Shown: in pieces, positions 1 to 9,180 of the stretch
How positions within the stretch are numbered: position 1 is the stretch's first letter
Layout: every line of letters starts with the position of its first letter
Assembly (NCBI RefSeq): GCF_002114215.1
Contig: NZ_NCTE01000977.1
Coordinates: 4,734 to 46,067 of the forward strand
DNA from: Streptomyces sp. 13-12-16
Lineage (GTDB): Bacteria; Actinomycetota; Actinomycetes; Streptomycetales; Streptomycetaceae
Length of the DNA stretch: 41,334 bases
Reading direction: 5' to 3'
Program-made: the position numbers and the translations under genes
Notes under the pieces: model-generated
Seen by the model: the letters and a program-made list of their open reading frames with translations, nothing else
What the model was told of the DNA's origin: nothing
The model's database searches: none

Positions 1-492
1 CGGCCGCTCGGGCCGCAAGCGGATGTACTCCCGTTTCGTGGCCTTGCGCATCCGGCCTGCCGGACGCGAGGTCCGCCAGCGCGTCGACGGACCGGAACTG
101 CCCGCGTGCTGGCTGCTGGCCGAATGGCCCGCCGGCGAGAGCGAGCCGGTGCAGTACTGGCTGTCCGACCTGCCCTCCGGCATACCATTGACTACACTGG
201 TCCGCCTCGCCAAGCTCCGCTGGCGCATCGAGCACGACTACCGGGAGATGAAACAGGCCCTGGGACTTGCCCACTTCGAGGGCCGCACGTGGAAGGGCTG
301 GCACCACCACGTCACCCTCGTCTCCGCCGCGCATGCTTTCTGCACGCTGCAACGACTGGCGCGAGCCCCAAAAGACGCGGCGCAGGTCTGAGTCTCTACC
401 AGGTCGTCCGCGAGCTGCAGACACTCCTCGCCCTCTGGACCGGCGCCTGCCCCACCTGCCACCGCGACATACCCACCCCACTCCGGACCTGA
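1..492 (+). pseudogene. IS701-type transposase, C-terminal fragment, frameshifted
   Basis: The reading frame is open from the left edge and carries the hallmark C-terminal block of IS701-family DDE transposases: LAKLRWRIEHDYREMKQALG followed by HFEGRTWKGWHHH. This is the region around the last catalytic acidic residue (E of YREMKQ). The frame ends at 391 with PKDAAQV, but the typical family tail (SLYQVVRELQTLLALWTGAC, then PTCHR) continues in another frame to a stop at 492, so an indel lies near 375-391. The 5' part of the gene lies outside the window. The element is probably inactive as read, unless the shift is a sequencing error. No terminal inverted repeat was identified to its right. Confidence 0.8.
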
Positions 493-545
493 CCAAGCCC
501 TACTAGGACGCAAGCACCTGTACGACACCGCCGTAGGCTGATGTC

Positions 546-752
546 ATGAAATCCGTCATCACGGCCATCGACGAAGTGTCGCCGGACAACCGGCTCGGGT
601 GCAGCATGCACACCCCGCCGAGTCCTCACTGCAGTGGCCCGGCCGTTGCCGTGGTGACGTTCGACGACGCCGGCGGGAAGGACAACCATTGGAACGTGTG
701 CCACTGGTGGCTCACCAACCATCCCAACGCGGTCGCCTTGCAAGGGCAGTGA
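546..752 (+). CDS. Small hypothetical protein, 68 aa
   Basis: This short frame shows strong G/C preference at third codon positions and a plausible globular composition with three Cys and several Trp/His residues (WNVCHWWLTNHP near residues 50-60). I do not recognise a named family. The ATG at 546 has only a weak upstream purine tract (TAGG), so the start is uncertain. It stands alone between transposase debris and the NACHT gene. It could be a genuine small protein of the HxxP/CHWW kind found as orphans in actinomycetes, or a relic of a longer gene. Confidence 0.45.
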   Translation: MKSVITAIDEVSPDNRLGCSMHTPPSPHCSGPAVAVVTFDDAGGKDNHWNVCHWWLTNHPNAVALQGQ

Positions 753-1235
753 CTGGGAGACAGTTCCCGCGGGACTCACGTCGACGAAGAACGCGCCTTC
801 CATCCGCTCACGACTTCCACAGCGGCAGCAACTGCTTGACTTCTTCAGAACCCGAGATACCTATCGGGACACAGCCCGCCGGCCCGGTGCAGGCATGCAT
901 CGCCCTATCCCCGTGGTCTTCCTCCCGCTCGTCGTAAAGCCGTTCAGCGCGCGGCTGGCCCGCTGTGTGCTTCGGCCGACGCCCGCCGACACTTGTCGCT
1001 GCACGCAAGGTCAAGCGGATAATCCCTCAGGCACCAGTTCCCGACCTCTGTCAAGAGACGACGACCGCGCGGACAATCATCCCGCGCCCACCATCGCCCC
1101 GCAGAGGTTTGAGCACCGTTGACCTGAAGCACGGTGAGGGCCGCCCGCTGTTCCCCCTCTGTTTGCAGGCGCTTTCGGATCCATCGGTCCCGAACGCCAT
1201 TACGGTGAAGGGAACAGCATCGCCGGGGTGATGAG
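753..1235. other. Intergenic stretch before the first NACHT gene
   Basis: I see no convincing gene here: the frames on both strands lack codon bias and recognisable motifs. It should contain the promoter of the NACHT gene at 1236. The only structure noted is an exact 8-nt inverted repeat, CTGTTCCC at 1148-1155 and GGGAACAG at 1210-1217, the second arm ending 18 nt before the start codon. With a 54-nt spacer it may be coincidental or an operator pair. Confidence 0.4.
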
Positions 1236-3242
1236 GTGAGCGTCATGAGGACCGGGCGGCGGGACGACGCACGCGCGCTGGCGGACGCTTTCGCCCCGAG
1301 CGTACTGCAGCGGGAGACCGAGCAACTGCGTCAACTAATCCACCACAGTCCCGTCATGGACGTGGGCTTCCGGCCACTCACGGTGCCGGGACAGGGGGCG
1401 TCCGATCCCGAGACGACGCCCAGCGCCGGCATCGCCGACTTCTACCGGCGGACCGCCGACGCCCGTCTGGTCGTGGTGGGCGGGGGCGGCACGGGCAAGA
1501 CCTGTCTTCTCATCCGCATGGCGCTCGGGCTGCTGGACCTTCGCGGGCCGGGCGAGGCGGTGCCCTACCGACTCTCCGCCGCCGGCTGGGACGTTGGAGA
1601 GGGTCTGGACCGGTGGATGACGAGGGAGTTGGCCAGGGACAGCGGCCTGTCCTTCGGCCAGGCCGCTCTGCTCGTCTCGGAGGGAATGATCCTGCCGGTG
1701 CTCGATGGCCTGGACGAAATGGACCCTTCGGGCGCGGTACACCCGTGCCGGGCCGCGGCGGCATGGCGCGCTCTCCACGAACGGACACGAGAGGGCAAGC
1801 CGGCCCCCTTCGTGACGGCCTGCCGAGACGGTGTCCACCAGATACTGGCCGCGTCGGATGGTCATCCGGCCACGCCCGCCGTCGTCATGTCGGCGCTCAA
1901 CGCCGAGCGGATCCGCCAGTGCGTCGACGGCCTTCCGGGACACGAACGATGGCACGAGGTACTTGGCGAACTGGAGCGCCGCCCTTACGGCAGGCTGGCC
2001 CAACAGTTGTCCGTCCCGTGGCACCTGGCCGTAGTAACAGCCTTGTACGAGGAACGGGACGACGACGGGGGTCATCTGCGGGATCCTTCGGATCTGATCC
2101 GGACGCAGTCGGCCCCGCCGGACGCCGGGCCGGTGTCCCTGTACGCAGCCACCTTGCTGCGCGCCGGCGGCTCGGACGGCAGCGAAGCTCGCCGGATCCG
2201 CAGCATGCTGAGCGAGATCGCCGCCTACCTAGTGGACAACCAGGCGTTGCAGCGCCGGGCCGGCGGCGAACCGCTGCCCCATGTGGACATCGTCGTTCAC
2301 CGGCTGTGGCCGATCACGGGAGCACGTTCTGCCCGCTGGCTGAGCGCTGCCCTGAGCATGGTGCTGTGGACGCCCGCAGCATTCGTCGTCTGGTGGGTCC
2401 TGGGACGGATGGACTGGCCCTCGGCGCTCGACGCGGGCATAGCCATCGCGGCGTCCCTGCTGCCGCTGCGCTCCCTGTGGTCCAGCCTCGCCTGGTGGCC
2501 GCATCCCAAACGGATCGTGCTCGGCCGACTGCGCACCAGGGCCGGTCGGGCGCGGCTGGCGATGACCCTCCCCGGCGCCCTGGCATTGGGCACGGTGCTG
2601 GCGGCCACCGGGCGACCCGACTACACCGTGGCGTTCGCGATCTCGTTCGCGGTGGTGTTCGGCGCCGGGATCGCACTGGCCGTACGGGACACCGCGGACA
2701 GCCGGCTGCTCGTCCTGACCGGCACTGCGACGGGCCTGCTCCTGGGACTGCTGGGGCGGGTACTGGTCGGCTTCCTCGGTGCGGCCGGCGGACTGCTGTT
2801 CGGCACCGCCGGGGCGGGGCTGGCCCTCTTCGCCGCCGTGGCGGCCGCGTTGCGCTTGCCGGAGGCGACGCCCGGACATGTGCGCAATCCCGTCTTCGGT
2901 GAATTCGTGAGCAACGACCTCCGCACCGGACTGGTCTCGGGCACGCTGACCGCAGCGATCACCGCGGCCATGCTCGCGCTCCTGCCCGGGCTGGGGGCCT
3001 CACTGCTGCAGATCGCCGTGGCGGCTGGCGGGGTCGGCCTGTCCGTGGGTCTGGGCGCGGTCGCCGACACCTGGCGACGGCATGTCTCCATGCTCCTCCT
3101 GGCGCGCGGGCGCCTTCCGGTCCGGCTGGGCGTCGCCTTGGAGCACTCCTACCGCTCCGGTCTCCTGCGACGGGCCGGAATCGCCTACCAGTTCCGCCAT
3201 CTCGAACTGCGGGACCATTTCGCGCACGGCGCACTACGCTGA
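1236..3242 (+). CDS. NACHT NTPase with C-terminal membrane bundle (paralogue 1)
   Basis: This 668-residue protein is a predicted STAND-class signalling NTPase. Walker A is GGGGTGKT at residues 82-89 and Walker B is LPVLDGLDEMD at 153-163, the NACHT form with acidic residues after the first Asp. A helical segment follows, and residues about 365-600 are rich in Ala/Leu/Val/Gly stretches that look like several membrane helices. The tail is IAYQFRHLELRDHFA. It is clearly paralogous to the protein at 6885-9173, with the same Walker B, the same membrane region and almost the same tail, but it lacks that protein's two N-terminal membrane segments. GTG at 1236 is used here; an ATG nine bases later is an alternative. 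It heads a + strand pair with the prenyl synthase 70 nt downstream. A role as a membrane-associated sensor/effector in conflict or cell-death signalling is inferred from the NACHT family and context. Confidence 0.85.
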   Translation: MSVMRTGRRDDARALADAFAPSVLQRETEQLRQLIHHSPVMDVGFRPLTVPGQGASDPETTPSAGIADFYRRTADARLVVVGGGGTGKTCLLIRMALGLLDLRGPGEAVPYRLSAAGWDVGEGLDRWMTRELARDSGLSFGQAALLVSEGMILPVLDGLDEMDPSGAVHPCRAAAAWRALHERTREGKPAPFVTACRDGVHQILAASDGHPATPAVVMSALNAERIRQCVDGLPGHERWHEVLGELERRPYGRLAQQLSVPWHLAVVTALYEERDDDGGHLRDPSDLIRTQSAPPDAGPVSLYAATLLRAGGSDGSEARRIRSMLSEIAAYLVDNQALQRRAGGEPLPHVDIVVHRLWPITGARSARWLSAALSMVLWTPAAFVVWWVLGRMDWPSALDAGIAIAASLLPLRSLWSSLAWWPHPKRIVLGRLRTRAGRARLAMTLPGALALGTVLAATGRPDYTVAFAISFAVVFGAGIALAVRDTADSRLLVLTGTATGLLLGLLGRVLVGFLGAAGGLLFGTAGAGLALFAAVAAALRLPEATPGHVRNPVFGEFVSNDLRTGLVSGTLTAAITAAMLALLPGLGASLLQIAVAAGGVGLSVGLGAVADTWRRHVSMLLLARGRLPVRLGVALEHSYRSGLLRRAGIAYQFRHLELRDHFAHGALR

Positions 3243-3260
3243 CGCCCGGGACGGCGGACG

Positions 3261-3283
3261 GCGCCGACGCGTCCCTTCGGCGC
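3261..3283 (+). other. Hairpin between NACHT gene and prenyl synthase gene
   Basis: The arms GCGCCGA (3261-3267) and TCGGCGC (3277-3283) are perfectly complementary with a 9-nt loop, 19 nt after the NACHT stop codon and 30 nt before the next start. There is no T-run, so it could be a weak terminator, an attenuator or an mRNA stabiliser that separates expression of the two genes. Confidence 0.35.
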
Positions 3284-3312
3284 TGGTGCGTCGCGACGGG
3301 GGAGACAACGAC

Positions 3313-4380
3313 ATGGACGCCAGGCAGATCATGGACTACTACGCGTCGTCAGTGGTACCGCTGAGGTCGCGGATCCTCGACGAACACCGGGAACTGGCAG
3401 CGGACTTACCCGAGCCGGCCCGTTCCTCCCTCATGGCCGTCATCGAGGAACTGCCGGTGCACCGGCTTCCCGCCCGCCCGGTCCTCACCTATCTGGGCTG
3501 GCTGCTGGCGGGAGGAGACGCGGAGTCGCAAGCGCCCGCGTACGCGGCGATCGCCTCCGAATTCTTCCACGAGGCCGGACTGATCTACGACGACATCGTC
3601 GACTCGTCGCATCACAGGCGCCAGCAGCCGACGGTGTGGGCTGCGTACGCCTCACTGCACGCCGAGGAGCCGTGGGCCGGGTCGTTCGGCCGCGGTGTGG
3701 CGCTCTGGCAGGGCGCCCTCCTGCTGCGCTGGGCGGAGGACGCATTCGCCCGTGCTCTGCTCGCCGTCGAGCCGTCGTGCGTGAGCGGCGCACAGCACGT
3801 GTGGCGAAGGTCGGCCGCCGACCTGTGGGCGTCCCAGCACATCGACCTGGTCGTCTCGGCGAAAGAGGGGAACACCAGTTCGCCGGGCTCCGCCGAGCGG
3901 GTCGTCACCCTTAAGGGCCGCTATGTGGCGCTGCTGCCCCTGCAGATCGGCTGCGCGCTCGCCGGGGGAGAGCCCCCTCTGATGGCCGCGCTGAGCGCGT
4001 ACGCCGAACCTTTGGGCAGGGCCTACATCCTCAGAAATGACCTCGAGGGCGTCTTCGGGACCTCGCGCAGCAAGCCGCCGAACGACCTGCGCGAGCGGCG
4101 GCTCAGCATGCTGATCGAGTATGCGCGCACCATGGCGACTCCAGTGCAGGCGCGGGTCCTGGACCTGGCCGGCCGCGAGGACCTGTCCGACACGCAGGTG
4201 AGTGAGATCAAGTCTGTGCTGGAGGCGACCGGTGCCCGTGACAGGGCCGAACGTGCGGTCCTGATGCTCGCCAAGGACGCCCGGGTCGCCGCCGGTTGGG
4301 GGGCCTTTCCCGACGGAGCGCGCTCTTTGCTGGAGCGGAACGTGGACACCGCGCTGAGCTTCCACGACCTGGCTCCTTAG
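3313..4380 (+). CDS. Isoprenyl (polyprenyl) diphosphate synthase-like protein
   Basis: This 355-residue protein has the all-helical trans-prenyltransferase pattern. The first Asp-rich motif is intact as YDDIVD (residues 92-97), followed by the diphosphate-binding HHRRQQPTVW segment, the same place as DSxxRRGxPTV in the family. The Lys/Gly motif LKGRY is near 200. The second Asp-rich motif, usually RDDLLGVFGD in actinomycetes, reads RNDLEGVFGT (241-250): the first Asp is Asn and the trailing Asp is Thr. Family members condense isopentenyl diphosphate with allylic diphosphates using Mg2+ held by both motifs, so activity or chain length may be altered, or it may only bind prenyl diphosphates. 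The start ATG at 3313 has a good GGGGGAG site. It sits between NACHT and WD40 genes, not in a terpene cluster, and its stop overlaps the stop of the convergent WD40 gene by 2 nt. Confidence 0.82.
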   Translation: MDARQIMDYYASSVVPLRSRILDEHRELAADLPEPARSSLMAVIEELPVHRLPARPVLTYLGWLLAGGDAESQAPAYAAIASEFFHEAGLIYDDIVDSSHHRRQQPTVWAAYASLHAEEPWAGSFGRGVALWQGALLLRWAEDAFARALLAVEPSCVSGAQHVWRRSAADLWASQHIDLVVSAKEGNTSSPGSAERVVTLKGRYVALLPLQIGCALAGGEPPLMAALSAYAEPLGRAYILRNDLEGVFGTSRSKPPNDLRERRLSMLIEYARTMATPVQARVLDLAGREDLSDTQVSEIKSVLEATGARDRAERAVLMLAKDARVAAGWGAFPDGARSLLERNVDTALSFHDLAP

Positions 4381-6731
4381 AGTGCCTCGGTGTCGATCTC
4401 GAAGCACAGGTAACCGGCCGGGCCGCTCAACAGCAAGGCGGGGTGTACGCCGTTCGGCACGCCGGTGATTTGGACGGGAGCGCCGCACACCACGCTGAGC
4501 ACGCACTCGCCGGTGCCGGGATCCCACACCCGCAGGACACAGTCGTCACTCGCGGCGGCGAGCAGGGGCCGTTGACGGGCGCTTGTGAAGGCCACCACAC
4601 CGCTCACCTCGCCGCCGTGGCCGGTGATGACGCCTTCCTCGGCGCCGGTCGACGCGTTCCACAGCCGTACGGTTCCGTCCGAACCGGCCGTGGCGAGGAG
4701 GGTCCTCGCCCGGTCGTCCCGGAAAACCGCCACGTCGTTGACCGCGCCTTTGTGACCGGCCATCCGGTTTCCGGCGTCGCTGCCCGTGAGAGCGTCCCGG
4801 ACCAGGACCAGCCCGTCACGGCCGGCGGTCACGAGACGGGGACGCATGCCGCGCCCAGGAAAGACGGTCATGGCCGTGACAGCGGCCAAATGGCCGGAGC
4901 GGTACCAATACGCCGTCCCGCCCGACGGATCGCAAACGTGGACCGTGCCGTCGGTGACCGCCAGGGCGCACCGCGGGCTGCCGTCCGCAGCGGCAAACGC
5001 CGCTGACGCGGTCACCGTCGTCCCGGGCTCTACCACCAATGCCAGCGGCGCGGTGGTTTCCTGACCTGTTGTCGCCACCGTGAATCGTACGCGGCGGTCC
5101 GCCGACGCGGCGACGAGCAGGAGGCGCCTTCCGGACGCCACGGCCGTGGCGGCGGTGACCGGGACGCGGACGCGGTCGCCCCACCGGCCGGTGACGGCAC
5201 CTGACCGGACGTCGCGGACCTCCACAATGCCGTCCCGGTCGGCCAGGACAGCCGTCGGTCGGCCCTCGGTACTGATGACCGTCACGAGAGTCTGTGTCCG
5301 GTCGCGGCGCCGGGTATGGGGTCCGGGCGCGTCCACGAAGGCGGCCGGATCCCACAGCCGCAGCGTCCGGTCGTCGCCGGCGGTGGCCAGCAGTTGGCGG
5401 TGCCGGCTTCCGGTGAGCACGGCCATGGCGGTGACGGCGCCCTGATGCCCGCCGCGGGCGTATCGGGCGGTTGCGGTGGCCGGGTCCCAGACCCGTATGG
5501 CGCCCGTGGCGTCTCCGGCGGCCAGCAGGAACCGGCCGTCCACACCCTCGAACCCGCTCAGGGTGGTGATCTGCCCCGTGTGCGCCTCGTGGCCTTCTTG
5601 GCCGTCGTCGCCCTCGTGGACTCCGAGGACCCTCGGTACGTCGGACCGGTCGAGATCCCAAAGGCGCAGGACGCCCTTGCCGTCCCCGGTGGCCATCAAC
5701 GCCCGCCCATCCGCTCCTGTGAAGACGGCGAGCACGTTGATCCGGGCGTCGCCGCCGCGCAGTTCCCGCACGGGCACGCCCGTCGACAGATCCCACATGC
5801 GCACCGCACCGTCGTGGCCGGCCGAGACAAGGAGAGTGCGCCCCCGCTCCGTCGTGACGGCCGTCAGAGCGCGGACCGGCGCGGCGTGCGCCGACCAGAT
5901 GACGGCCTCCTCGGCGCCCGTCGCCGGATTCCGGACCCGGATGGTGCCCTCACCGTCCCCTGACGCGAGGAGCGGAAAACCGTCCGGCCCAGGGAACACT
6001 GTGAGCGCGTTGACCCAGTCCTCGTGGCCGGTGAGTTCCCGCACCTCGGCCCCCGTCATCGGGTCCCACACCCGCACCGTGTGGTCCCGCCCCGCCGACG
6101 CGAGGAGCGCGGGGCCGCCGGGCGGGGTGAGCGCCACCAGGGCATCGACGCCGTCCTCGTGCCCCGTCATGGGCACGCCCACGGCGGCTCCGGTCACGGG
6201 GTCCCACAGACGGACGGTCCCCTCGGCGTCCCCGGCGGCCAGGAGCCACCGTCCGCCGGGAACCGGAACCCGCGCGAGGCCGCGTACGGTTGCGGCGGTT
6301 CGGGCCACCACGTTGGCCGGCAGCTCCCAGTCCGACCACAGGGGCCGCACCAGCGAGCCGGGCACTGCCTGTGTGGGGTGACGCGGGCCCCGCCCACCCG
6401 AGAAGAGGGCCAGGTGCAGGCTGGAGGCGCGGGAGCGGTAGTCGGCGTCACCGGCGAAGGGCTCGATACCCGCCCACGCCGCGAGTGCCCGCGTGTGCGG
6501 TGAGCCGGTCACCGGAAGCCCCATCAGCCCCCGCACCGCTGCGCCGGACTCCCAGGGCAGGAACGCCGGAGCGAGGTGGGCGTCGTCCAGCACGCCTCCC
6601 GCCGCCGCGTGACGGGCAAGATGGCGCCGGATGTAGGGGTGGGGGCTGGCCTCGGACGAGGAGCCGGCGATCGTGTCCGCGAGGGCCCGGGCGATACGCC
6701 GGTGCGCCCGCGCGTCAGTGTCGTCCGTCAT
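4377..6731 (-). CDS. WD40 beta-propeller protein, probable detached STAND sensor half
   Basis: About 784 residues. After roughly 130 N-terminal residues, at least a dozen WD40 repeats follow, recognisable by blade ends such as VRLWDPVTG, VRVWDPMTG, VRMWDLSTG, LRLWDLDRS, IRVWDPATA, VRLWNASTG and LRVWDPGTG, enough for two seven-bladed propellers. The N-terminus (AHRRIARALADTI, then HPYIRRHLARHAAAGGVLDD) resembles the helical linker that in fused caspase/trypsin-STAND-WD40 proteins lies directly between the ATPase module and the propeller. No ATPase is present here. The caspase-STAND protein at 10059-11933 stops just before such a linker, so the two may be halves of one sensor-switch. The start at 6731 is chosen for its GGAGGG site; the frame is open to 6818. 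The gene is divergent from the second NACHT gene and convergent with the prenyl synthase gene. Confidence 0.88.
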   Translation of the reverse strand: MTDDTDARAHRRIARALADTIAGSSSEASPHPYIRRHLARHAAAGGVLDDAHLAPAFLPWESGAAVRGLMGLPVTGSPHTRALAAWAGIEPFAGDADYRSRASSLHLALFSGGRGPRHPTQAVPGSLVRPLWSDWELPANVVARTAATVRGLARVPVPGGRWLLAAGDAEGTVRLWDPVTGAAVGVPMTGHEDGVDALVALTPPGGPALLASAGRDHTVRVWDPMTGAEVRELTGHEDWVNALTVFPGPDGFPLLASGDGEGTIRVRNPATGAEEAVIWSAHAAPVRALTAVTTERGRTLLVSAGHDGAVRMWDLSTGVPVRELRGGDARINVLAVFTGADGRALMATGDGKGVLRLWDLDRSDVPRVLGVHEGDDGQEGHEAHTGQITTLSGFEGVDGRFLLAAGDATGAIRVWDPATATARYARGGHQGAVTAMAVLTGSRHRQLLATAGDDRTLRLWDPAAFVDAPGPHTRRRDRTQTLVTVISTEGRPTAVLADRDGIVEVRDVRSGAVTGRWGDRVRVPVTAATAVASGRRLLLVAASADRRVRFTVATTGQETTAPLALVVEPGTTVTASAAFAAADGSPRCALAVTDGTVHVCDPSGGTAYWYRSGHLAAVTAMTVFPGRGMRPRLVTAGRDGLVLVRDALTGSDAGNRMAGHKGAVNDVAVFRDDRARTLLATAGSDGTVRLWNASTGAEEGVITGHGGEVSGVVAFTSARQRPLLAAASDDCVLRVWDPGTGECVLSVVCGAPVQITGVPNGVHPALLLSGPAGYLCFEIDTEAL

Positions 6732-6884
6732 GACTGCCCGCCCTCCCCGGCCTGCGAGGCGGACCGGCTCGATCCGTACAAGCCGTCCGACCCTCACAGA
6801 CCCCTCTCTCTGGTACACAAACGGCTATATCCTGGCACCAGTTGTGTCCGTGTAATCTCACGTTCGTCGGATGGAGCGCCGGCC
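6732..6884. promoter_or_regulatory. Divergent promoter region between WD40 and second NACHT genes
   Basis: This 153-bp spacer is the only divergent control region inside the NACHT/caspase block, so it should carry promoters for both directions. Its centre is relatively A/T-rich, with CTATAT near 6825-6830, and is flanked by inverted arms ACACAA (6815-6820) and TTGTGT (6842-6847). That is compatible with -10 elements on both strands and an operator spanning them. GGAG before the GTG at 6885 is the presumed ribosome-binding site for the NACHT gene. Confidence 0.45.
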
Positions 6885-9173
6885 GTGCACGACTACCGGC
6901 AGGCGTTCACCGCCCGAGCCGCCGCGACGTTCGCCGTCGCAGGTCTTTTGATGCTGTCCCTAGCTGCGCTGCTCGCGCAGACCTTATACGGCTGGAGCCC
7001 GCCACACATCGGGCGTCCGGTCTGCGCCGCCACCGCAGTCCTCGCGGCGGCCGCACTGGCCGCCCTGCACGCCGTGCGCGTGCTCTCGGCCACCGGAGAG
7101 GCACAGGACCTCTCCGCGCCCGCGCTCGCCGACAAACTCGCCGGCATCTGTGCAGCGCGTGAGCGGCGTCAGTTCGACCAGCTGGTGGAGACCGGAGCAC
7201 CGATGGACCTGCTGTTCCGGCGGTTACGTGACTCGGCGGGCCATCCGCAGGGAAGCGGCGCCAGTCGGCTGAGTGACGTCGCCTCCTACTACCGAGGCTG
7301 CGAGAATGAACGTCTGATGTTCCTCGGCGAGGGCGGGTCGGGCAAGACCGTCATCCTCGTCCATCTGCTCCTGCAGATGCTGGACGAGCGCGCGCCTGGG
7401 GGACTGGTCGCCTGGAGATTCTCACTCTCCCGGTGGGACACCTCACGGAACCTGTCCGCCTGGATGGCGGAGGAGATTTCCCGAGACACCCGGATACCGT
7501 TGGCCCAGGCCCAGGATCTGGTGACCCGTGGGCTCGTTCTGCCACTGCTGGACGGCCTCGACGAGATGGACCCCCCGCACACGCCGTTCCCGACCCGCGC
7601 CGCCGAAGTGGTCGAACAGCTCAACAAGGCCGAGCGCTTCGACAAGCCGATCCCGTTCGTGCTCACCTGCAGGACCGACACCCACGACAGACTCGTCAGC
7701 CGTGGGGCACGACTGACGGACACCGTCGCCGTCCAGATGCTCCGGCTCAGCCCGAAGCAGGTGCAGCGCCACATCAGGAGCGTCGCGGACGAAGAGCGCT
7801 GGGCGGACGTCCTCTCCCATCTGGAGAAGGACGCCAACGGCCGCCTCGCCCAATACCTCAACCTGCCCTGGCGACTGGCCATGGCGGTCATCATCTACGA
7901 CAAGAAGTCCGGTGACGGGTACGCGCGGGACCTCTCCGACCTCACAGCCCCGGGATGGTCCGACGACACACCACCCGTGACCGTGGGGCGGTTCGTCGAG
8001 GAACTGCTCAGCCGCCCCGCCGTCGCCCGCCGCCGCGAACCCACCCGCCGCACCCTCGCCACCCTCGCCGCGTACCTTCACGACAAGCGCGGCCGGGGTG
8101 ACGAGGGAAGGGCACTTCCAGGCGTGGAGGAAGGCAAGACGCTCTCGGGCGTGGACCTGGTCGTGCACGAACTGTGGCCGGTGGGCGGGCCGCGCGCCCC
8201 GCGCTACGTCACCGCCGCGCTCAGCCTGCTGCTGTGGATTCCAGCCGCCGCAGCCGTGCTCTGGGCCGTCGGACACATGGCATGGCCCTTCTGGCTGAAA
8301 GCCGTGGTATACGGCGTACTCGGTCTCTTCCCCGCTTACTCCGCCCACACGAGCCTCGCCCAGTGGCCGCATCCCCGTAACGTCGTACTGGGCAGATTCC
8401 GCACCCCGACGGGCGTCAGACGGCTCTCGGCCGCCGCGGCGGTGGGCCTACTCATGTTGATCCTCCTCGCGGCCACCGGTGCCCCGGGGTTCACCGCCGC
8501 CTATGCGGCCATGTTCGCGCTGATCTTCGGAAGCGGATCGGCCCTCGCGGTACGAGAGGGGGCGGACGTGCGGGTCCTGGCCGCGGTCGCTGCAGCCGTG
8601 GGACTGGTCTTCGGACTGGCCACCCGCCTCGCGCTGGGGTCGCTCGGCCCGGCCGGAGGCATGCTGGCCGGCACCGGCGGCGGCGGATTCGCCCTCGTGC
8701 TCGCGGTACGCGCGGCCCTGCGGGGCGGTGCCGAACCCGGCCACGTCCGCAACCCCGTGTTCGAGGATTTCATCGCCAACGACGTCCGGACCGCCTGCGT
8801 GTCGGGCTCCATGCTGGCGGCGATCGCCGCTGTCCTCCTGCACTACCTGCCGCTCTCGGCGTCAGCGCTTCAGGTCACCCTGGTGTCCGTCGGAGCCGGC
8901 TTCTCGCTCGGCTTCGGATTCGTCGCCGACGCCTGGCGGCGGCACATCGCGCTGCTCATCTGCTGCCGGGGCACGCTGGCCTTCCGCCTGACACACGTGC
9001 TGGCCCAGGCGCACGATGCCGGACTGCTCCGCCGCGCCGGCATCGCCTACCAGTTCCGTCACCTCGACCTCCGCGACCACTTCGCCACCCTCTCCGCCGA
9101 ACTCACCGGACACTGGCCGGGCGGACGAGGAACCCGGTCCGGTCCCCCTGCACCGTCCGCCAGAGAAAGGTAG
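6885..9173 (+). CDS. NACHT NTPase with N- and C-terminal membrane segments (paralogue 2)
   Basis: 762 residues from the GTG at 6885, chosen because GGAG lies just upstream and the two predicted membrane helices (about 12-32 and 43-65) then start the protein; the frame stays open well upstream, but that part has no sensible composition. Walker A is GEGGSGKT (148-155) and Walker B LPLLDGLDEMD (219-229). The C-terminal third contains several hydrophobic stretches, and the tail IAYQFRHLDLRDHFA nearly matches that of the protein at 1236-3242. The added N-terminal hairpin would put the NTPase on the cytosolic side of a membrane-anchored protein. It is followed after 7 nt by the serine hydrolase gene and then the caspase-STAND gene, forming a probable three-gene operon. 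A function as a membrane NTP-dependent switch is inferred. Confidence 0.85.
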   Translation: MHDYRQAFTARAAATFAVAGLLMLSLAALLAQTLYGWSPPHIGRPVCAATAVLAAAALAALHAVRVLSATGEAQDLSAPALADKLAGICAARERRQFDQLVETGAPMDLLFRRLRDSAGHPQGSGASRLSDVASYYRGCENERLMFLGEGGSGKTVILVHLLLQMLDERAPGGLVAWRFSLSRWDTSRNLSAWMAEEISRDTRIPLAQAQDLVTRGLVLPLLDGLDEMDPPHTPFPTRAAEVVEQLNKAERFDKPIPFVLTCRTDTHDRLVSRGARLTDTVAVQMLRLSPKQVQRHIRSVADEERWADVLSHLEKDANGRLAQYLNLPWRLAMAVIIYDKKSGDGYARDLSDLTAPGWSDDTPPVTVGRFVEELLSRPAVARRREPTRRTLATLAAYLHDKRGRGDEGRALPGVEEGKTLSGVDLVVHELWPVGGPRAPRYVTAALSLLLWIPAAAAVLWAVGHMAWPFWLKAVVYGVLGLFPAYSAHTSLAQWPHPRNVVLGRFRTPTGVRRLSAAAAVGLLMLILLAATGAPGFTAAYAAMFALIFGSGSALAVREGADVRVLAAVAAAVGLVFGLATRLALGSLGPAGGMLAGTGGGGFALVLAVRAALRGGAEPGHVRNPVFEDFIANDVRTACVSGSMLAAIAAVLLHYLPLSASALQVTLVSVGAGFSLGFGFVADAWRRHIALLICCRGTLAFRLTHVLAQAHDAGLLRRAGIAYQFRHLDLRDHFATLSAELTGHWPGGRGTRSGPPAPSARER

Positions 9174-9180
9174 GACCCGT

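Noticed and set aside
1335-2902. Long open frames antisense to and in other frames of the first NACHT gene
   Set aside because: They mirror the codon-bias pattern of the NACHT gene, have no family motifs and are Arg/Pro/Gly-rich.
3652-4527. Long minus-strand frame over the prenyl synthase gene
   Set aside because: It is antisense to a clear synthase with DDIVD and lacks any motif.
4816-5796. Long Arg-rich frame within the WD40 gene
   Set aside because: Shadow of the repeated WD40 codons in another frame.
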